A DNA stretch of 64,000 nt, from NCBI RefSeq assembly GCF_020520425.1, contig NC_079487.1:106550141-106614140 (forward strand), in the 5' to 3' direction. The first letter of the stretch is position 1. The number at the start of each line of letters is the position of its first letter. Source of the stretch: Spinacia oleracea (Eukaryota > Streptophyta > Magnoliopsida > Caryophyllales > Amaranthaceae). This document shows positions 57,601 to 64,000 of the stretch, piece after piece. A program made the position numbers and the translations under genes. Under the pieces are notes generated by a model. It saw only the letters and a list, made by a program, of their open reading frames with translations. It did not search any database and was not told the DNA's origin.

Positions 57601-57946
57601 CTGGATATTTGACTTCTCTGATCTTCCCTGAATCTATCAGGTTTTGGACTTCTTCGTCTATGATTTTATTCCTTTCGGGTGCGAACTTACGTCGTTTCTG
57701 TTTTACCGGTCTGAAGCTGGGGTCGATGTTGAGCTTGTGGGTAATCACGTCTGGGCTGATTCCTGTCATGTCCTCGTGCGACCAAGCGAAACAGTCCGAG
57801 TTTTCTCTTAGAAACGACACTATCTGACTTTTGATGTTGTCAGGCAGTGAGGCTCCGATCCTTATGACTTGGTCTGGCTTTGTCTGGTCTAGTACTATCT
57901 CGTCGATTTGTTGGTCGTCGGGGTCGTCCGACGTCGACCCTGGCTG
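54668..57946 (-). mobile_element. pol region of the Tat element (RT, RNase H, second RNase H, integrase)
   Basis: Reverse transcriptase has FMDAYSGYNQI and the catalytic YIDD near 57240. The Ty3-type RNase H (about 56.55-56.86 kb) is followed by a second, archaeal-like RNase H at about 56.01-56.40 kb. That domain shows LFVDGSS, NNEAEYEAL and FSDSQLIVNQ, the D-E-D set of the aRNH domain in Tat elements. Integrase then has the HHCC finger (YHEGECGGH, CDKCQRH), LTDYFSKWIEA and CDNGSQF. The C-terminus ends WNATHLKLYHF, as usual. Confidence 0.92.
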
Positions 57947-57955
57947 TAATTGCTA
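57947..57955 (-). promoter_or_regulatory. UAG-CAA-UUA read-through type junction between gag-pro and pol
   Basis: On the minus strand gag-pro ends in TAG followed directly by CAA TTA, an exact match to the tobamovirus leaky-stop rule UAG-CAR-YYA. The pol frame continues in the same phase (LQPGSTSDDPDDQQIDEI...). Stop suppression in this context is known from plant viruses and was reported for the plant retroelement SIRE1. Use of it by this element is inferred. Confidence 0.6.
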
Positions 57956-60016
57956 GATGGGTGACTTGGATGGTTTCAGTGCTGTCTCGTAACATTTCTT
58001 CGCATCCCTTTGCTGCCCTTTGATTTCCATGACCCCCCACTTGGTTGGAAACTTGATTGATTGGTGATATGTTGATGGCACTGCTTTCATTTTGTGGATC
58101 CATGGTCGTCCTAGGATGACGTTGTACGCTGATGGACAATCGACGACGTTGAACTTGGTCATCATGTTGACGCCTTCTGCGTATGTAGGCAGCGATATCT
58201 CTCCTACCGTCCGTAGTGCTTCTCCACTGAACCCTACCAGGACTGTTGATCTCCGTACTATGTTTTTCTCTTCTAATCCCATTTCTTGTAGTGCTTCCAA
58301 GAACAGTACGTTGGCTGAGCTTCCGTTGTCGACCAGTATCCTTTTGATCAATGCGTTCCCTATTGGGAGAGATATTACCAACCCGTCGTGGTGCTCCCGC
58401 TGTGTATCTACAGAATCTGAATCGTCGAAAGTGATAGCCATTGCGGTCAGGGACCTGTGTAGTGCGGCCTCGTCTTCGGTTTGTCCCTCTTCAACGGTCT
58501 CAGATTCGCCCCTGTTAATTTTTTTAGCTGCAGAAGAGGTTAGCCCACAAATATCTGAACCACCGGAAATAACATTTACCACTTTACTGAATGGTGGTGG
58601 GTCTGGTCGCTCGCTGCTTGTCGCTGGGCCGGGCAGGGTGGTTTGCTCTTTGGAAAATGTTTCTTTTCCCTTGTCGCTCAGCAGTTCCTTTAGATGCCCC
58701 CGTTTCAGGAGGTATGCGACTTCCTTTCTGAGGGAGATGCATTCCTCGGTTGTGTGTCCGTTGTCGCGGTGGAAGTCGCACCATTTGCTCATGTCCTTCA
58801 TGGAGTCCGGTCTGTCGTTCTTCCGGGGCCATCTGACTGTTCCACCTACATTTTGAAGGGCGTTTACCACACCTCCAATGTCGACGTTGAAGCCGTAGTC
58901 GGAGATGTTAGGGTGTTCGACCCGTTCGTTCCTGTAAACATTGTTAGTATCATAATACTGATTGACACTTTGTACCTGGTTTTGCCGAACATATGGTTGG
59001 TGTCGCCAATTGTTGTTCCTTGGGGTGTACGATCTTCTGTCGCTGCTGCCCCCTATCGATCGTTGAGATGCTGTTCGGATAACCTCGTCGTCTTCGATTC
59101 GCATCTGGGCGGTGGCCCTTGATCGCACCTCTTCGAAAGTTGCACAGGGATATTTGGTTATTTCCCGGTATAGCTCCGAATTGGGGATGAGGCCTCTCTT
59201 GAACGCCTCAATAGCAGTCCTGACATCACAATTTTTTATACCAATTTTTTCACAATTAAAACGGTTAAAATAATCGCGTACCGACTCGGTTGGCCCTTGA
59301 ACCAACCGATAGAGATCACTGGTTTGTTTTTCTAACTGGCGACTGCTGGCGAATTGTTGGTAGAAGGCGTTGATGAGGTCGGACAAACAGGAGATGGATC
59401 TGGGAGGGACGTTCGTGAGCCATTCCAAAGCTGCTCCATCAAGGGTGCCGCCGAATGATTTGCACATAACAGGTTCTACTAGGTCGTGCGGAATCCCGAT
59501 CTGCCACATGCGCTGCTTGTAGAAGTTGACGTGCCTATGGGGGTCGGACGTCCCGTCGTACAGGGTGGTCCAGGTTGGGAGTCGGAGTGTGTGCGGAACT
59601 GTCACCCTAGCGATCGCTTCGCAGAATGGCGACGCGGCGTACCCGTCGGTCGGCTCGGTCTCCACTGGTGTAGGTGCCCCGGGGAACCTGGTCATCAACT
59701 TCATCAGGCGGGAATAGTGCTTTGTCATGCGTGCATCCATCTTGTTCAGGCGTTGGGTCACCGGATCGGGAGCTTCTTTGTCTTCTTCCTCACGGGTTTC
59801 CTCCTCATCGTCGGTCACATCTTCAAAGTCATCGGGCATCTCGAACGTTAGCTTTTTTGGCTTCCCACCTTTGTAGCGGGACTGGTGCTTGTTGCTCTTT
59901 ACAGATTCGAGCTCTTTCTGGAGGGTTTCATTGGATGCCCTCTCTTGGGCTAGCTCGGCTTGGGCTTTCTCGTAAGCCGCCTTCATCTCTGCGATCGTCA
60001 TCTCTCCAGTAGCCAT
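57953..60016 (-). mobile_element. gag-protease region of the Tat element
   Basis: 687 codons from MATGEMTIAEMKAAYEKAQAE. An N-terminal coiled coil is followed by the retrotransposon gag core (WTTLYDGTSDPHRHVNFYKQ; LDGAALEWLTNVPP; FNRFNCEK). A zinc-finger-like WCDFHRDNGHTTEEC follows (CX2HX4HX4C), then a retropepsin with VDNGSSANVLF. Size and order fit Tat gag-pro. Confidence 0.9.
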
Positions 60017-60074
60017 GGTGAAAGGGGTGCTTTTGTGTAAAACCTAGTTAATGTCCCCACAGACGGCGCCAAAC

Positions 60075-60760
60075 TGTTTATGCCAAAATTCGTATGGGGG
60101 CGACTTTCGGCTAGGGTCGACACTAACTAAGCAAAGAATCAACGACACAAATAAAGAGGCACGACACAGAGGAGTGTTGACGCGGAAAACCCAGGAATAA
60201 GGTAAAAAACCGCGGATAGCTATGAGGCTATCAATCCACTAAGTATTCTATATGATTGTTTATGCTTTTCTCTCTAAGAATCGATATCAAAAATCTCAAG
60301 TACAATAATGAATACTGAAACAGTTTATAGCTTAAGAGTCTTTTTGCTTGAATCAACGTGCCTTGCTTATCATTATCTTCGTCCTTTTATAGGATATTCT
60401 CAACGGTCTGATCGGTTGAGGAAATCCCACAAAGATAGGAGTATCTTTGTCACACGACTCTTCAACCTTTAACTGCTTCCGCGCTTCTCGCGGGTGTCTT
60501 GGACTCGTTCTTGCTAGCTTGACGGCGCTGCCTATCATGGGCTTTAGGTCAACTTATCTTCATCAACCCGTTTCTCGAGGACGTGTCTCAGTTGCCTGTA
60601 CTCTGTCGCCTGTCCTTCGTCGGTTATACCTCGTCGTACGATGCTACGTCGGACGTATCTCCCTGGAGCTGTGTTTACCTGCGACACGACAGGACCTGGT
60701 TGACACGACATGATCAAACGTTAGAACGGTTATGTCGTTAGTCCAAAAAGTGGGATAACA
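60075..60760 (-). repeat. 5' LTR of the Tat element
   Basis: 686 bp, same length and apparently same sequence as the 3' LTR. The minus-strand TATAAAAGGA near 60381-60391 is the likely promoter for gag-pol. Confidence 0.95.
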
Positions 60761-61855
60761 GTATGATCTATTATTGATACCAACATTTCAAGAATAACTT
60801 GTAAATTATTCCGAATCACTTAGCTTGGCATAGATTCTGCAAGTATTTATGCAAATTAACTTTTTCACGTATAGTATGTCCTTAATGATACTTCGTTTGA
60901 GCATATACGAAGCATAAACTGCTTAGAAAAAAGTAGAATGTTTTTTATGCCATTTCGTAATGGTAATGTGGAATTCTATCAATTGATTGGTGGAGTGTTT
61001 TGTAGGTTTTTTTGTAATGGATGCAAATTAATATGCAAGTTTAGCAAGCTTTACACATGAAGTCATTACATAAAAAACTACTTCCGTATATATGGAGTAT
61101 TGGAGTAGCTATTAATTAGTTGAACAAAATGCAACAACTCAAACAGTAATAAATGATAACCTTTACGAAATTCTAGCTAGTAGATTTCTTTTTAACAAGG
61201 AAATATAATACAAGGACGCACACTGCTAAAATGCACATTATCATCGTCAAAGTATATAACATCGCACTGCCTCCATAGCTAGAACAACTAGTAGTAAAAA
61301 AAATTAACACACTGCGTATACCTTTGTTTCTTATTTTACGCTAATTAAAGTCGACAAGTCAACATATATCTCCCCCAAATTTGACTTTATATGACCTAAT
61401 CAAATGTATTTTAAGTTTCCATTCATAAATTAAACGTATTTGGAGTAAATGTCAAAAGAAGATTCCAAAGTTTCAATTCATAAATCGCCAAATTTGCCGA
61501 CCTTTTGAGTTCAAAGTTTGTAGCTCACTAGAAATTTAGTTTCTATAATATAAACTTTGACATATAAAAATTAAAATTTTTGAAGATGAATGAGTCAATA
61601 TGACCGCCTCCCACCAATTATAAAAAAGAATGACTTCATATTCTAATATAATTTTGAAATTCAACATTTATATACTATGTACATTTGGCCTCACTTTGAT
61701 ATGGTGCTCAAATGGCCATTCAAGCTCTATAAAGGCAAAGTGCTTTAATCTTCATTACTTTAAAATAACTTCTAAGTTTTAACTTTCCTAATAAGTCGTG
61801 TAAATTTAATTTGCCTAACACATAATCACAAAATTTACCATCCCTGTAAATTATT

Positions 61856-61976
61856 AAGTGCACCCGGTATACCATGCATCGAAGAATAATTTATGTCCAT
61901 TGGTGAGCCCTCTTATGTTTTCTCCTCACATTAAAGGAAAAATGTGAGAGGGTACACGGTTCACCCGGGTGCACCT
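61856..61976. mobile_element. Small MITE with GTGCACCCGG inverted ends
   Basis: The left end AAGTGCACCCGGTATACC and the right end GGTTCACCCGGGTGCACCT are imperfect inverted repeats about 120 bp apart. The interior has its own hairpin, CTCCTCACATT against AATGTGAGAGG. Target duplication not clear. Confidence 0.65.
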
Positions 61977-62039
61977 AATATCCTCTTTTTTTTCTTTTTT
62001 GTCGTTGTTGCATTGACATGTACTCCACATTAGGGAGTA

Positions 62040-62221
62040 CTCCCTTTGTCTCTAAAATAAAATATTGTCCATGTACCACAATTAGATGTACGTATTTATT
62101 TGTCTCATAACTTATTTATTTTGTGATCCTCAATTCCTCATACTCCATTTGCTTTTAATTATACCCAACTTTTAATAAATTAAAATTTTCCTATGAAACA
62201 ATTTTTTAAAGACGGAGATAG
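62040..62221. mobile_element. Degenerate Stowaway-type MITE
   Basis: Starts CTCCCTTTGTCTCTAAAATA and ends TTTTTTAAAGACGGAGATAG. Flanked by TA at 62038-62039 and 62222-62223. The ends pair imperfectly. Confidence 0.65.
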
Positions 62222-62803
62222 TACATAACTACTTAGTGTCCTTTAAACGGAGAGCACCATTTGTGCCTGCACGAGAAAATAGGGAGAAAATGGAAAACTA
62301 CTTTGGCAGTTGGTATTTTATGTTGTTTGTGTGTCATTGTGTGTGACGGGGGAGGGAGGGATGAAGCCATGAAGGTGGTTGAGAAGTCAATGTTGATTGT
62401 TCATGTTGAAAACAATTACTCCACTTTGTAGGACTAGGTACTATGACTAAAGAGAAACCAGAATGATTTTATCTGTAACAATGTCGTGGTGTGACACCAA
62501 TCAATGCCTTAAAGTTAAATGTTCCCCGCTAAATACACGCGGACTAGTACCAACCGATTCCTTTGAAACACTCTCCAATATACCCTTCGGTGTACGATGA
62601 ACAATCATATTAAGAACACCCTTAAATAAGCAATAGATACGTAAAACACTCATTTTACGATCCAAAAATATAACGGTCCACACCCGTGAATGCACAACGC
62701 CACACGCCCTCGCCCAGTCCCGATGCACGTGTGTGTGGAGACTAGACCCACATCTCTTGTCTTCTAACAAATCATTACAGTGTGGTACTATGTGAGGTAA
62801 AAA

Positions 62804-62969
62804 AATCAATTGCCTGTTGGTTCAGTGGTGATTAGTGTTGAACTTGGTAGGGAGAACTCGTGTTCGATCCACCGCAACAACAATTAGGAGGGGACTGAAA
62901 CCTATCCACCCATAACTCGCCCCGAATTTGGATTAGCCCTAAGGGTGAATCGGATGCTAACACCAAAAA
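62804..62969 (+). mobile_element. tRNA-derived SINE
   Basis: A 17 bp target duplication ACTATGTGAGGTAAAAA flanks it at 62787-62803 and 62970-62986. It has an A-box-like GGTTCAGTGGTGATTAG, a B-box-like TGTTCGATCC, the body CCTATCCACCCATAACTCGC, and a short A-tail. Same family as the minus-strand copy at 27007-27191. Confidence 0.92.
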
Positions 62970-64000
62970 ACTATGTGAGGTAAAAAGAGTAAGTTTCTTT
63001 TTTTTTTTCAATTTGGGAACCGATCATATATATGTGTGGGTTTTGTGCTATATGTGGATCATGCGGATGGAACTTGGAAGGTCCCATGAATTTATTATTC
63101 TCTAAAAACTTGGGCTAAAATATGAACCTTATAGTTCAAAATTCGTCCGACCCAAAAAATATTACGTATACATTTCAGTCCAAATACGAGTCCAGCCCAA
63201 TCCAAGAATTTTGACCATCGAGCCCATAATTTATGGACAAAGTCGCTTCGCCCCATATCTTAATCTAGAATAGAGTCCTTATTACCCTTACGATAATTAT
63301 TGGGAAGGCAAGAAAGTTAGAAAGTACAGTACAATCAACATTTTTAGTTCCTGTCAAAAAAAAAAAAACATCTTTAGTTATTCTCTTTTTTCTTTTTGGA
63401 GGGAACTTTAGTTATTCTTTTCCCTCGTTCTTGAATGCCTTTTTTTTCCCCTCATTCTTGAATGCCCTTTTTTTATTTATCGAAACCTCATTAATTCTTC
63501 AATGCATCTTAAACTTTTGTTGTTCATTTGTCTGAAACAATGGATTTATAGGTGCTTTATTGTCATGTTCTATCCGAAAAAAATCAATTGAGATTGTTTT
63601 CAAAGATCTTATACATGCAAATTTGCAAGCTGAAAATTCAACAAACTTTTTATGAAATTATATGTGTGAAATAGTGAAAGCACCTAAAATGACTTTATTA
63701 CGACTAAATAGGCAAATAGCGCATTGTTAATTGTTCACATACAAAACAAGTAAAATGCATTGGGTTCAAACTTCAAAGTATCTCGCAAACTCCCTATATT
63801 AAAATCATCTTATGCTTATCTTATTTTCAGTTACTTGCGTATTTTAATATTAATAAGTTCGTTTAAGGTTAATGAACTCAAACAATTTAAAATATTTTCA
63901 TGCCTCCCTTATTTTCACCTACTTTTAGGAAATTAATTTGGATAAGATAGATTCCAGAAAAACAAGGTGCTCAACAAATTTAATTTTCAAATGTATCCCA

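Larger units (their letters stand above)
50821..60760 (-). mobile_element. Tat-lineage Ty3/gypsy retrotransposon, full length
   Basis: A 9940 bp element with two 686 bp LTRs and the target duplication GTATG at 50816-50820 and 60761-60765. The primer site beside the 5' LTR reads GTTTGGCGCCGTCTGTGGGG (minus, about 60055-60074). A polypurine tract (AATTGGGGGCAAAC, minus) abuts the 3' LTR at 51507. Gag-protease, reverse transcriptase, two RNase H domains and integrase lie on the minus strand. A spliced-looking gene lies on the opposite strand between integrase and the 3' LTR. The second RNase H and the antisense gene are known marks of the Tat clade. The LTRs look identical by eye, so the insertion is very young. 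The sense-strand coding part looks whole if the family uses stop read-through; the antisense gene has about one break. Confidence 0.95.
60766..64000. other. Intergenic region to the right edge
   Basis: AT-rich sequence holding two MITEs and one SINE. Short open frames (for example near 62501-62809 minus) have no recognisable domain. T-rich runs occur at about 62998-63010 and 63440-63475. Confidence 0.6.

Noticed and set aside
57840-58139. Separate small minus-strand gene spanning the gag-pro/pol junction
   Set aside because: It is an out-of-phase shadow; the phase used by gag-pro and pol is a different one and carries the recognisable protease and pol sequence.
62501-62809. 102-codon minus-strand frame
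   Set aside because: No recognisable motif, AT-rich neighbourhood, and it runs into the SINE target duplication.

Overview
This window is nuclear DNA of a flowering plant, very probably a eudicot. Three host genes are plant-type (a plant flotillin, a plant serine-rich protein, and a nine-exon membrane protein whose family I know only from plants). They sit in AT-rich intergenic DNA crowded with LTR retrotransposons, Stowaway-type MITEs, SINEs and LINE remains. The style of the repeats suggests Caryophyllales/Amaranthaceae (spinach or beet relatives), but that is a guess.

Layout. 1-3503: a decayed LINE ORF1 (DUF4283 plus zinc knuckle, minus strand), split by a 1512 bp solo LTR with a 5 bp target duplication. 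3504-9811: no intact gene; a Stowaway MITE, tRNA-like modules on both strands, two LINE-type domain fragments, a glutamyl-tRNA synthetase gene fragment, and many copies of a TTTACTTTT word. 9812-19179: a SIRE-like Ty1/copia element. 19180-23916: a MITE, a long (TA)n tract and a three-exon flotillin gene (minus). 25901-30689: the membrane protein gene (plus), with a SINE and a MITE in its second intron. 31074-47428: a truncated MITE, then a second MITE interrupted by a 10.4 kb Ty1/copia element with identical LTRs, then a 5.2 kb Ty1/copia element. 48240-48884: the serine-rich protein gene. 50821-60760: a Tat-lineage Ty3/gypsy element with a second RNase H domain, a spliced-looking antisense gene and a leaky-type stop between gag-pro and pol. 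60766-64000: intergenic DNA with two MITEs and a SINE.

The four full-length LTR elements and the solo LTR cover about 36 kb, or 57% of the window. Each of the five has a matching 5 bp target duplication. All four full-length elements lie on the minus strand, and three have LTRs that look identical by eye, so much of the locus was assembled very recently. The host genes do not form a pathway; they are unrelated survivors between insertions. The most interesting material is in the Tat element: the antisense multi-exon gene and the UAG-CAA-UUA junction. Next come the CpG-rich leader of the second copia element and the GC-rich cDNA-like block inside the SIRE-like element.
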